DNA of 28,945 bases from Terana coerulea (taxonomy: Eukaryota > Basidiomycota > Agaricomycetes > Polyporales > Phanerochaetaceae), in assembly GCA_024811115.1 (NCBI GenBank), contig JAKOGH010000831.1, positions 1 to 28,945 on the forward strand, read 5' to 3'. The number at the start of each line of letters is the position of its first letter. Positions within the stretch are counted from its first letter, which is position 1. The notes under the pieces were generated by a model. It was given only the letters and a program-made list of their open reading frames with translations, was not told where the DNA came from and did no database searches. Shown here piece after piece: positions 9,127 to 20,100 of this stretch. Made by a program: the position numbers and the translations under genes.

Positions 9127-12100
9127 CTACAACCTGCTCTCCAGCAGCACATCCTTTGGTCGCCAGCCAAGTGCTCCGGCACCGAAGGCGGCTTCCAGAG
9201 CCTCTTCCACGGTGCGGACGAACACAAACTCCATGACGGAGCGCACCTCGACGGGCACGTCGTGCTCGACGTCCTTGCGGTTCGCCCAGGGCAGTATGAC
9301 CTTCGTGACGTCCGCGCGGTGGGCGCCGAGGACCTTCTCCTTAATGCCACCCACCGCGCCAACACGTCCCCGTAGCGTGATCTCTCCGGTCATGGCGATG
9401 TTTGGTGGAACGCATGCACCCGTAAGTAGAGAGACGAACGCGCACGTCTGTGATCCGTACATTAAAAATTGGGAGGTAAGGTATGAGCTAGGAATGGGCT
9501 TACCATAGCGATACCCGCCGAAGGTCCATCCTTCTTCACCGCTCCGCTCGGTAGGTGCAGATGGATATCGATGCTATTCGGCACCCTCAGCGGGTCCTGC
9601 GACCGGGTATTCGTGATGCATAGATTATACGCATGTGTCTTCACCCAGCTCAGCGCGAGCTCGCCGCTCTCCTTGATCACGTCGCCCAGGCTGCCCGTCA
9701 GCCGGAGCCTGCCCTCGCCGGGCACCGCGATGGTCTCGACCGGCAGGATGCCGCCCTCGCCCATGCCGGTGACGACGAGCCCGTACACGACGCCGCGGCG
9801 CTCCTCACGCTCACGCTCCTCCGCGTCCCAGCGCGGTACGCCCAGGATCGCCTCGAGCTCGTCCTCCTCGACGACGTCCTTGTATTCCTGCCCGATCGCG
9901 TCGTCGTCCATGCGCTCCGCCCACTCAACGGCCTTGTACCGCACGACGGCGCCGATGGCGCGCTCGAGCGACCGCACGCCGGCCTCGCGGGTGTACCGCG
10001 TCGCGACATGCATCAGCGCGGGGTCCGTGAGCTGCAGGTGCTCGGGGGCGATGCCGTTTGCTTGCAACTGCTTCGGGAGCAGGAACTTCCGCGCGATGTG
10101 CATCTTCTCGTTGTACGTGTACCCCGAGAGTTGAACGATCTCGCAGCGGTCCAGTAACGGCGCGGACATGGTCTCGAGCGTGTTGGAGGTGCAGATGAAG
10201 AGGACTTGACTGAGGTCGATGGGCACGTTGATGTAGTGGTCGTTGAATGTGTGGTTTTGTTCTGGGTCGAGAACTTCAAGCAGAGCCGCGGCGGGATCGC
10301 CGTGGAAATTACTCTGTCCGACCTTGTCAATCTCGTCACTGGAATCCAGTGAGTACTATCAATGACACAATTGGTGCAAGACAACTCACAGCAGGATGAC
10401 CGGGTCTGACCGTCCTGCCTTGCGCAGGGCTTGTACAATCATACCAGGGCCACTGGCAACGTACGTTCGGCGATGACCCCTGATTTCCGCTTCGTCACGA
10501 ACGCCACCCAACGAAATGCGCTGAAACGGTCTGTCCAATGCACGAGCGATGGACTGTCCTAATGATGTCTTGCCTGTTCCCGGAGGCCCAACGAACCTGA
10601 ATCAAAACCGTTAGTTCCTCAGAAGGCCACATCGATAACGTGAATAATACTTACAGCAGTATCGGGCCTTTGACAACCTTCCGTTGAGGTGCTTTCGCGG
10701 CGGGGGTGGGGACAGGAGTGACGGATCTGTGGTCCTTCGTCGTCGTGGGTACCAGAGCTAACTGCGCTTGCAGTGCCTCTTGCTCCTGTTTCGCTTCGTG
10801 TTCTGCTTGGAGTATCCGAAGGCGGACGACAGCAAGGTATTCGATCAACCGTTTCTTAATTTTGTCCAGACCAAAGTGGTCAGAATCAAGCTGCTCGCGT
10901 GCATTCTTCAGGAAGGCGCGGTCACGGAGGGTGTCCAAAGCCGTCGAAGGGATAGTTGTGGAGGAATTCGGCCATGGTATTGAGACGAGCCATTCGAGCT
11001 GCACAAAGGCTATGAGCATCGTGCGAGCACACGTGAGGAGCCGGACGCACGTAATTTCGGATGACGCCATGCTCAACGCTCCCCTGCGGTATCCGTTTCA
11101 GCCGCCTCCATTCCCTCACTGCCATCTTTCTCTCCTCGCTATCCTTCGCCATGGCTTCAATCTTGGCCTTCACGTCCGCCATCTCCTCGACTTCAGCCTG
11201 GCTGTCGTCATCCAACTCCGACGGTGTTCCGGACTGATCCTTCTCGTCAGGCATGCCGCCGTGAGGACTTGAGGCAGAGTTTGTGCGGTGAAGGTTGTTG
11301 AGTTCGCGTTGGATGGCGGCGAGCTGTTGCCGAAGGAAGAACTCTTTCTGTTGCTTCGAGACGGACTCGTCTACGGATTGCGCTATGCGCTTGGAGACCT
11401 CTGAGATGGAGGACTGTTTGATGAAGATAGAGGTCGCACGGCGGAGGCGGTCGTCTGGGTCTGCTGCAGACAGAAATTCTGGAATGCAAAGGTCAGTATA
11501 TGAGCTGAGACGCGAGTAGGGAATAGAGCGGCATCTGAAGCTTCCGTGTTATCTGGAGAAGCCTCCCTATGCAGTCATAGCTTATCGTGGGACCAGAGAA
11601 TGTGAATTGACATCGGTGTCGGCTGTCCACCACCATGTCATTGCTCCCACCCCGCACTCTGCTGGCAGTGAAAGCGAACCGGAACGAAGCACGAATGAGA
11701 AGAGCATAGAGTCGAAAACTCACTCACCCAGCTTGTCAGCATACTCCCCATTGGTGCTCGAGATGATGACGTCCGCCATCCAAGCGGCGCGGGCGGGCGA
11801 GACTTCCTCCACCAGCCCCGCGACTTTGCTGTAGGAATCCCGCTTCGTCTGCTGAGTGGTGTCCCGCGCAAGCTGGTCGAGAAGCTTCAAGGCTGCGGCT
11901 TTGAACTTGACGACCGCTTCTGGCGACGGCAAGCCGTTAACACCGCTCGGGTACTCGACCTTGCGGTAGGTGATTCCAGAGCTGATGACGAGAGGCTCTG
12001 GGAGGTCGGGACCATTGTCCAGAACGCGGATGCGTGTGATGCCGCTGAGGGACAGCAGGTAATACTGCTTCAGGTTGTTCGTGGCCGGCTTGATAAGTCG

Positions 12101-12322
12101 TAGTATCCGTGCTGCGGTGCCCCATTGGAAGACGGAAGCATCGTGGGCGGTCTGTGGGACGGCGGCGACCAAAGGTTGTTCCTCAGACTCGCGCACCAGA
12201 GCAAGCAGGGCTTCGCCGACTGACTTGGACACCGGGAACGTTATTCGACCTGTAGGAATGAGAATAAGCGGGTGCGGAAGGGCGAGGAGGGGCAATGTCG
12301 AGCTCGACGCGGCAGAGGACAT
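9127..12322 (-). CDS. peroxisomal Lon protease homolog 2 (ATP-dependent Ser protease)
   Basis: This AAA+ protease degrades damaged or unassembled matrix proteins. Minus-strand exons are 12322-11728, 11478-11051, 10998-10655, 10596-10390, 10338-9504 and 9447-9127, giving 909 residues with consistent phases. The LON substrate-binding domain is about 10-200, followed by a charged coiled-coil region to about 440. Walker A GPPGTGKT is at 459-466 and Walker B ILLDEID at about 523-529. The protease domain carries catalytic Ser798 in [11 protein letters not shown] and Lys839 in GGIKEK. The C-terminus is SRL, a PTS1 signal, so the matrix of the peroxisome is the likely site; no mitochondrial presequence is visible. 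Intron 1 is unusually long (249 bp, the others 51-58). Exons 1-3 and the promoter are duplicated at 23858-25838. Confidence 0.96.
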
Positions 12323-12612
12323 CGTGGTCGCCGGTAAGATCTTGTAAAGCAGTTGGGAGGCAGACGCTTATGAAGTCACTAACGTGCCACTAACTGAGCT
12401 TAGACCTTGGTGAGTGGAAGCGGTCGCGGTGGTGACCGTGAGACAGCCACGCGGTGATCTGGGTAAGCTTTCGCGCTAGTGGCAATAAGTAATGGGCCGT
12501 TATCACATGCGTTAACCGTTTCAGGCACGGGATGGGGTCTCATAGGTCCCACGCTTGGCCTGTCCTTCCCCCGCACCGTGACGTGCACGGTGCCAGTCTC
12601 TGCTGTTCACCC
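10688..12612 (-). repeat. Lon 5'-half duplication, left copy
   Basis: This is one of two direct copies about 13.17 kb apart (partner 23858-25838), covering Lon exon 1, intron 1, exon 2, intron 2, most of exon 3 and the upstream region. It begins just before the segment encoding the Walker A motif. Homology upstream fades near 12612. Confidence 0.93.
12323..12612 (-). promoter_or_regulatory. Lon upstream region
   Basis: This is the sequence 5' of the Lon start. It is shared with the second copy but diverged by many substitutions and at least two insertions of about 10-30 bp. No clear TATA box was seen. GTTAACCGTTTCAGGCACGG is conserved in both copies and may matter for expression. Confidence 0.4.
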
Positions 12613-13506
12613 ACTCACTCACTCGGACGGCTGCCATGACGCGTCGGTCGCACACGGTGGACACGGGCTTCGATTGCAAGTGACAGGACACGGGCGCCAG
12701 ACACGACACGCAGGAGCAAGGGTTCGCCCTCCTAAGGGGAAAACGTGCTATCTAAAAACATGAGAAAGGGCACTACAACGCGTATAGTTATCGGTAAGCT
12801 TCCTTTCCTGCATGCTGCGAGGCGTGGAGTTATCGGTAAGCTTCCTTTCCTGTGCGCTGCGATCGCGGGGCGTGCACTCACTCGGCGTGGCTTGCTCAGC
12901 GCTCAGTCGCTCTGTGCGCGCAGTCTCGCTGGGGGCGACTCGCTCGCTTTCTGGCCCGGCCCGGCAGATGGGCGCATTTCGGTCAGTCTGGGTGTCTGCG
13001 TCTCCCGTGCTCCCGTTCGCTAAAGCGTCCTCTCCCCCGCATACAGGCACATCTACTCGGGCGCTGACTCCTGCGAGCGTCGCGCTGCGTCTGCCTATCC
13101 CCGCCAGCCCAATCCGCATCCTCGGGCGTGCGTTTCCGCACACCAAACCGCGATTCCCGTGTCCTCTAGCAAACTGCCCCTTGTGACCACCTGGGAAGAC
13201 GCGCCTCACCCGCGCGACCTCGTACACCAAACGCGCGTCCTCGTCAGGGCGCGCCAAGGGGTACAGACGCGATCTCGCCCTCGGCCTATGCACCTGACCT
13301 GGAAAATGCCATTTTCCGACTCGCGCGAACGAGGGCTACGCGGAAACGTCGGTTGGAGGTCAGTGCGGTCAGAACTCGCCGAGATATCCCAAAAACTGAC
13401 TCGATATGGCAGACCCGTCCATCCGCGTGCTGCCCCCAAAGGCATGCCCGGGTGCGCAGAGACTGTCCCCGCAACGACCGCCTCGAGTGCGCCGTCAGCC
13501 GCTTGC
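12613..13506. other. GC-rich region without recognised gene
   Basis: This stretch follows the end of the Lon duplication. Apart from a 42-bp tandem pair at 12787-12866 nothing is recognised. Several frames on both strands are open only because of the high GC content. Confidence 0.4.
12787..12866 (+). repeat. two-copy 42-bp tandem repeat
   Basis: GTTATCGGTAAGCTTCCTTT starts at 12787 and again at 12829. Each copy is followed by a similar TCCTG...GCTGCGA segment, giving a 42-bp period. Confidence 0.75.
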
Positions 13507-14540
13507 GTCTCGGCCGCCGGACGCATTTTCGTGGCGGAACGGCAAACTCAACCTTCTGTACATGTCGGCAACAGTGCGCGGATGGTGTGTACACGGCTGG
13601 GCGCGCCGCCTGCCGACGCAACGAGCCATATGCCAAGTCAGTACGACTCCATCGCGCTTGGCAATGCCAAACACTCACCAGAGGCTTCCACAGAAGTCCC
13701 TCCCTTCCCACGCGCCGACCGTCGTGAAGGCACCATGATGTACGCCCAGTCACCGGCACGACATGCAAACGCGCGCACAGGCAAGACCCCGGTCGGGGGA
13801 CGGCGATACGTTGCGGAACCGCGCAATGCGCTCCGATGCTTGGCGTAGCCGCGGCCAGCCGTCGCCTGCGCACAGCGCGTCCACTCGTCGCGGCGTCGTC
13901 GCTGCCCAGCGACTTGTGCCGGACCACGACGCCGCACAACGTCGGTCGCGGGACGGCGATACGTTGCGGAATGGCGAACTTCGCCTCCACACCCCGTGCA
14001 GCCACGGCCGTCCGTCGCGCACCCAAGGCGCGTCCGCTCGTTGCGACAGCGGCGTCGGCACCCGGCGGCGTGGTCTGAACCATGAAGCCCCCACGACGTC
14101 GGCCGCCGGACGGCGATATATTGCGGAATCGCAAACTGCGCGTCGACACCCCGCGCAGCCACAGCCGTCCGTCGCGCACGCACGGCGCGTCCACTCGTTG
14201 CGACAGCGGCGTGGTCTGAACCACGAAGCTCCCAGGACGTCGGTCGCGGGACGGTGTTCTGTTGCGGAATGACCAAATTCGCCGCGGCACCGACCCTAAC
14301 GAGTGCCGCTCACACGCGTCCACCGCAATGCCGACACCGCGTCGGCATCGGGGCCTCCGTCGTGGGGCGCAGCTCTGTCGTGGAACGACCCAGTCGGTCA
14401 TCGACGGGGCCGGGATGGCGGGTATGGCAGCGCGCCCCGCCGCACAAGCGGCGTCCCTTCACATCCCTCGCAACGACACCCAACACTGTCGACGCGCCGT
14501 GAGGACCTCGGTCACGGGACGCCGTTCTGTCGTAGAACGG
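13507..14540. repeat. GC-rich minisatellite, units of about 130-157 bp
   Basis: A recurring core like GTCGGTCGCGGGACGGCGAT followed by ACGTTGCGGAAT starts near 13507, 13791, 13941, 14098, 14239, 14370 and 14505. Between cores lies a shared segment with CCGTCCGTCGCGCAC and GCGTCC(A/G)CTCGTTGCGAC. Units near 13941-14240 are the most alike; the outer units are degenerate. A 371-codon reverse frame (14401-13286) and several forward frames stay open through the array. The reverse frame is internally repetitive and Arg-rich, so coding is doubtful. Confidence 0.7.
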
Positions 14541-14596
14541 CAAAATGGGCCGACGGTGCGCCCAAGCAGAGACCAAGACGACGAAGACAAGACCTC

Positions 14597-14618
14597 GCAG
14601 GGCCCTCGCGGGCCCTGC
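14597..14618. repeat. GC-rich palindrome, first copy
   Basis: The arms GCAGGGCCC and GGGCCCTGC are perfect inverted repeats around a TCGC loop. Confidence 0.8.
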
Positions 14619-14881
14619 TCGGGGACGAGGGCACCTCGTCGGGGAGGCTTCAGGTGTTGTCGTCGAACCGCAGGGCATCGTACGCGGCGGCATGTCGCAG
14701 CGCATTGACAAACTCTCGGCGCGGGAGGCGTCGTTTTGGCCTGAAAATGACCACACGGGCGTCTATCGAATGTCAGCCCAAAAGGCTCCTGAAGCGTGAA
14801 TGACGAGCGTACCTGTGTCATCGCCGCCACCCTGCCGCCTACCGCCTCCCGCAGAGACCGACACGACGACGAAGCGACCTC

Positions 14882-14903
14882 GCAGGGCCCTCGCGGGCCC
14901 TGC
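14882..14903. repeat. GC-rich palindrome, second copy
   Basis: This is the same 22-bp palindrome as at 14597-14618, kept exactly while the surrounding duplicate has diverged. Confidence 0.8.
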
Positions 14904-15576
14904 TCCACGACGAGAAGCCCTCGTCGATATGACTACAGGTGTCCGCGCCGAGCCGGGGACCCCAAACGCAGCGGCATCTCGTGGCGCGTTGACAAAATCC
15001 CGGCGCGGGGGCGTCGTTTTCGTCTGATAATGAGAATACGGGCGTCTATCGAAATTCAGCCCAAATGGCCTCAGCAGCACGAGTTTCAAGCTCACCGACG
15101 TCGCTGCTCCTGCGTTTTCCACCCCGCCGCTGCCACCCGATGTTGCGAGGCTTTGATTGAGCCGTGACGAGGCGGCAGGCGACGTTGCGCATGCGGCGTC
15201 GAGGGGAGAGGCGCACGGCGTCCCCGTGGATGAAGACACGACCGCCGCCTTACGGGCGCGTTGAGTGCGAACCCGCCACGCCGCCGACGGCCAATCTTTG
15301 TGGGGCGACGAACCGGCCGTCGCGCTCCGGGAACGCGCTGCGACAGTGAGACGGCCTGCTCGCCGGGCGTCGACCGATCGCAGAACAGGCGACGGGCTCG
15401 TCCGTGCTTGAGCGCACCAAGGCGTAGACAACGGGCCTTCGTCCAAGGCCCCCAACATCAACTTCCCGCGCATGTCGGCAGTGGGCTGCGGGTCGAGGCG
15501 GTCGCTTGCTGGACGTCGACCACGAGATCCCCCACCCGTGCGTTGACCGGGGTTCCAGGAAGGCGGTCTCGAGCAG

Positions 15577-16324
15577 ATGGGCAACTACGCAGGAAGCTCA
15601 AGTAAGTTTCAGCCATTTCTTGCATCAAATCTGTTGGTACTCACGCTTTTTTATAGATCCCTCGCGCCCGTCCTCGCCACCGACGGCGACGCGTCGGCTC
15701 GGCCTGCGCCCTGTGATACGTACTTCTACCGTCGCCCGAGCTCTGACTACACCTGTGAATGGCGCCGTCAGCTACAATCGACAGCGACGAGACGGTGCAT
15801 CGCGGTCCTGCGCGTGCACGGCGTCGAAGCCTACATACCTATTATATCGCCGCGCCGCCGTCGGCTGCGCAATGCGCCTCACGCGTTCTCAACGACCTCC
15901 CGTCATCCTCTCTTCAACCGCAGCGTCGGCGTGGGCTTGCGGATGTGCCGACACGACCGCGGTCGCCGGAACGCGATCTGTTGTGTTTTTGCAATCCGCG
16001 CGCGCGCAACGGCCTTCAGTCGCTGCCGTGCTCTTCTGGCGGCGCATGCGAGTCGAGGCTTGTGGTGTGCGTACAGCAAGGTCTGGGAGACAGGGATGCC
16101 GAGCTTCGAACTGTCAGCTGTGCGCGCAATGCGGCAGGGACCTTGAACTCACCTTGTTGCTGCTGGTGGGATGCAGGGCACCACGATGTTGTCATGCTCG
16201 GTCTTGCTGGCCTGTCGGGCATGGAATGATGAGATTGGATAATAAATGGCTTGCAGGATTGAGGCTAGTCTGGATGCGCAGAGAGTGGTTTGGTTTGAGT
16301 GAAGGGGCAGAACCGAGAGTGTAG
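15577..16324 (+). CDS. weak hypothetical two-exon ORF
   Basis: The product is not recognised. ATG 15577 (MGNYAGSS) precedes a canonical intron at 15602-15656 (GTAAGT ... TTTTATAG). Splicing gives 230 residues ending at 16324, rich in Arg, Ala and Cys. If the intron is retained, a different frame runs to 16146 and reads equally well (it contains CDTYFYRRPSSDYTCEW). Two open alternatives in GC-rich DNA mean the coding claim is weak; the splice signals are the best evidence that something is transcribed. Confidence 0.25.
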
Positions 16325-18117
16325 CTGAGCAATGTGAATTGGTTCAGAGAGGATTTACGATGTGGGCCTGGATGCACAGGGGACATGCAGCCTCAACCAC
16401 TGGGGCACGGGCATGGATACCGGGCGGCGCCGCTCCAAATTTGGATCAGAATCAGAATTAAGGAATAATACAATAGGGTGCAGTTACGAGAGTGAGTAGG
16501 CGACGTCTCGAGCTGGCACCTCGAGACGGACGCAACAGAAGAGTTCCTGATCATCAGTTTCAGGCTCACCTACAGTATTGTCCCACGCAAATATGTCCTT
16601 GGCCATACCAGCGCAGCTCGGCAGGACTATCCAGTTTTGCCAGCCTGGGCTGGTACTGTCAAAGATCATTCAGCAGGATTGAGTCTCATGGATAGTGCTT
16701 GTCCAAAGGTTGAGTTTATGGGTATGGGCATTTTACTTGGGCAGTTTGGAGTGACACATCTAGCTTGCAATTCCCACGGAATTGCAAGCCGGATGTGTCA
16801 CAGCCCAACAGAGATGGTGCCGTAAATCCACTGGATATAGTGCAAATCCCACGCAGCCCGTTGTCCGTTTTCTCATTACACAGACGGACATTACAGCGGC
16901 CGAGCACGTGCCTTGGTTATAGTGCAACAAAGATGATGCAACATCGGACATCCGGCAGCAGCGCTTTGACAGCGCTAGTCACACGGTCTCGATGGTTGGC
17001 AAAACAAAATGTCCGGCTATTGACAAATGTATGGTGATCTTCTGATATTTGCAGGATTTAAATTGTATTCCAGATTAATATTCTGATGCTCAAATGTAAA
17101 TTGTGCAAGGAGTACGACAGAGGACAAACCTTGAATGATTGAGTGGTGCTGATGCTCGTCCTGTGCCATGCTATGAGACTACGAAAGGGCTTGTATAATG
17201 CAAGAGTCAGAAGAGAGTCGAGAACGTGGAGACCGATGTGCGACGGAGTCAAGACGGAGTACAGCGCGTGCAATGATGGCCGACAACTGTGCTTGTAGTC
17301 ACTGTCTGCCACAAGGGCACTTCTCCGTATCGGGTTCCAGGACTCGCTTGCGGCGCGAGTTCTCGCAATTGGAACAAACACGAATGAAGGCGCGAAAGGT
17401 GCGCGTGGATAGCAGCTCAAGACCCCAAACAAGTCAGGATTCGGGACGAATGTGAGCATTTCTCCGGAAAGCGGCCAAAGATGGCAAGCCATCAACGCCA
17501 CAAAGAAGAAGCACGCTCAGCGCCTTCACAGCACCCTGCGTCTTTCACGCTCAACCTGTCTCCGTCCACGATACGACCTGCTCGACACTCCTCATTTGCG
17601 TGTCATTGGCGCCAATTCTGCTACTTTGGCAGGTGAGTACTATTTTGCACTCGTTTTTAGTGCTTAGCGTTTTTCTTGGACGTCGGATTCGCGCTAGACT
17701 TGCGCGACAGGCTTGCTAAAGCCCACGGAATGGGAGCGACGTTCCACCCAGGCCAGGCGAGCTGAGGCAGATTGAGGGTGTGAGTTAGCCGAGGTGCGCA
17801 TGCTGTCTGGACTTCGAATGTACCTGGATACTGACAGGCCGTGGAATTATGCTAGAAGCCCTCCCGCACGCTCTGGACGGTTTATTCAACCGCATCTTCC
17901 GACGGAGGGACCTTGCGACGCAAGCGCAAGCTCACGGCATGCCGTGATGGAAACACGCGCTCAACAAGATGTACGATCAAACCGCTGTGCTGGGACGACA
18001 ACGAAGGGACAGCCGAACGCAATTCGGCCCTTTGCTACCGTTTCACTCAGCAGTTGGAGCGTTCCGGACGCACGGACGCGACGTGTGAAACGGGGGTCAG
18101 AAGTGTGACCTGACGTA
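16325..18117. other. 1.8-kb region without recognised gene
   Basis: Only short frames occur on either strand. It contains the 51-bp hairpin at 16751-16801 and a small inverted repeat GTCTCGAG/CTCGAGAC at about 16504-16526. An intron-like GTGAGT ... TTTAGTGCTTAG segment is near 17633-17667. No gene or RNA could be named. Confidence 0.4.
16751..16801. repeat. 51-bp near-perfect palindrome (hairpin)
   Basis: GTGACACATC (16751) pairs with GATGTGTCAC (ends 16801), and GCTTGCAATTCC pairs with GGAATTGCAAGC, around a CAC loop. Only the two-base TA/CG step (16761-16762 against 16790-16791) is unpaired. No target duplication was found around it. Confidence 0.85.
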
Positions 18118-18286
18118 GGTGGGAAATCCCGAAAGTGCCGAGGTGAAAGGTATAAAGGACGCGAGGAGGACGGCTGAAGACTACATCCCCTTCGCTTCCT
18201 CGCTTCCTCCCTTTCTCCTATCCTCACCACCGCCGTCCTGCACTCACCTCGTTTGCCGCTCTCTGCAGCTTTCCCTCCCTTTCACC
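18118..18286 (+). promoter_or_regulatory. TATA box and CT-rich leader
   Basis: TATAAAGG at 18151-18158 is followed by a pyrimidine-rich tract (about 18185-18280) and CACCATG at 18287, a good start context. It resembles a functional basidiomycete promoter. The spliced frame from that ATG ends after about 46 codons. Confidence 0.5.
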
Positions 18287-20100
18287 ATGCTGCCCCCGCT
18301 TTTGCCTGTTCCTCGTCGTCCAGAACGCTGTTTTCGCACGTTTCCCGCTTCGCTCTCGCAGCCTCGACAGCTCAGCCCGACTTTGGCGGTCATTAAATGG
18401 TAAGTACGAGCTTAATCGTTTGTATTGGCCCTTGTGCTGACTTTGAACTCTCGTTCGCAGCTGTTTATCCATCCGTTTGCGCCCATAGCATTGCGTAGAG
18501 AGTGCGCCTCGTTACCGCGACACTATACGGGCATAGTGAGTACTGACTCTTCTCGTGTCCGTATATCTGCTGACTGAAATGCGCCGATTTAGCGGCTTAG
18601 TCTGTCGACCTACCACGTGAGTCATCCCGATAGTCTTGCTGTATCGTGCACTAATGTCGCCGTCCAGTATAGACTACCATCTCATGGTGCGCGCGCCATT
18701 TCCCACTCGCTCGTCGCGCCGAGCAAGCGTCACGCCAGAGGCAGTCAGTCCATGTAAGTAACTGCAAGCGGCTTGGACGGACGCTAAACGAGAGCTAGTA
18801 GGGCCGCTACTGTGTTGCTGTGGCCATGCCGTGACACAACAACAGTGATTTGGTGAGCAGTCCCTTCTATGGTGTTTATACAATTACTGACTTGATTTAC
18901 ACAGGTAATTCAATGCATGAAACGGCTATGACCGTACTGAACGCATCGTCGGCGTGCCCGATACACCGTTGGCGTCTACCACTCGAGGGGGCACAATGCC
19001 TTGCTGACTGGAATTCCGAAGCCGCCAAGGCCGCCGCCGACATCTTCACATGCTATGCACGCCATTTCCCACTCACTCGTCGCATGGCTTGGCACATTGC
19101 ATGAGACGCAGGTATGATTTCGGTGCTATAGATCATATATCAATGACTAATGAAACCTTGCTACAAAGGACTGCTAACCCGGATAGGCTACGAACGCGTG
19201 ACTATGGCTTTGGGTAAGTAACCCCAAATTCTCGTTATGAGTACGTTCTGAATGGGTCACAATAGGGCTTTCGGGAATGCTGTTATTAGTACGGCGCACA
19301 AACGGCGCGGGTAACTGTTGGTCATCGCACAGGTACGCGGCCATTCATATGGGCTTACAACAATTACTGATCTAGTGTACACAGCCGTAATCAGGCATCC
19401 CGAGAGCATTCCGTGCGCCCTTTGACGGTCGGCCCAAGCTGCACCGACCATCTTGACCGTTGGCGAGAAGCAGGCTTCGTCCATTGACATACCCCTCATG
19501 CAACTCCCCATGCACAGCATTGAAGTAATGTCACTTTAGACCACATCGCAGAATGGTTCGTACTGACCTTATTTACTAGTAAATTCCAGTTCCGGCCTAT
19601 GTGCGACGGCGCCAAACTTGGCTTGCGAGGATTCATCCGGCGTCGCCGTGCGGCGTGGACGTGAGAGTCCGCACGGCGCAGTCCGTTCTATTTATCCACC
19701 ATATGGTATGTCTCGTCGTCTCTGTAACGCATCCTTTCACTCATGAACATGTTGTTTCACGCCTTCTGATCAGCACCTCCGAGTTGGGACCGTGGTACGA
19801 GACAATACATGGAACGCAGGTGGCACGCACGTGCCGTCGAAGACTGCCTGACCACACGTTCCCTCCCATTACGACCTATACTGGTATGCCCTATTGTACC
19901 ATCCTGTATATCTTAAGCAGATTCTAACCTTAACCTTACAGCCTTTGTACACGAACATGAGTCCACGCTGTCGTTACAGGTGCTCGTTGTCAACTACATA
20001 TACTACGGGCTCGGCGCAGGCTGTTCGTAAGTAATATACTCTCATTCAGCCGTATTGTACGACCTTACCAATAGTTTACTACAGCTTACGCCGTCGTAAT
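18287..20100 (+). other. multi-intron transcript-like region without a long ORF (ncRNA or decayed gene)
   Basis: Behind the promoter at 18118-18286 lie at least eleven successive intron-like segments of 45-68 bp. Each has a GT donor, mostly a CTNA branch site, and an AG acceptor: 18400-18460, 18536-18592, 18617-18667, 18754-18798, 18853-18904, 19112-19168, 19214-19265, 19333-19384, 19525-19579, 19706-19773 and 19883-19941, with another near 20037-20084. Exons range from 24 to 207 nt. The frame from ATG 18287 stops in the second exon. Exons 2 to 5 join in one open frame of about 80 codons, but exon 6 breaks it. This is either a spliced non-coding RNA or an old multi-exon gene that has lost its frame. 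No protein family is recognised. Confidence 0.4.

Larger units (their letters stand above)
14566..15085. repeat. tandem duplication, 285-bp spacing, with GC palindromes
   Basis: Two copies (14566-14800 and 14851-15085) share GCAGAGACC...ACGACGAAG, then a palindrome, then GGCGTCTATCGAA and GCCCAAA. In both, equivalent points are exactly 285 bp apart. Between and around the copies no gene is recognised. The reverse-strand frames through the two copies read similar peptides (PFGL.FDRR), which reflects the duplication rather than proven coding. Confidence 0.75.

Noticed and set aside
9633..10157. 174-codon forward frame
   Set aside because: It is the antisense shadow of Lon exon 5, whose protein sequence is clearly conserved.
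14763..15584. 273-codon reverse frame
   Set aside because: It runs through the duplicated GC palindromes, is low in complexity and shows no domain. Open frames are expected at this GC content.
19923..19940. telomere-like CTAACCTTAACCTTA
   Set aside because: It is not the TTAGGG-type repeat, is only two units long, and forms the 3' end of an intron-like segment.
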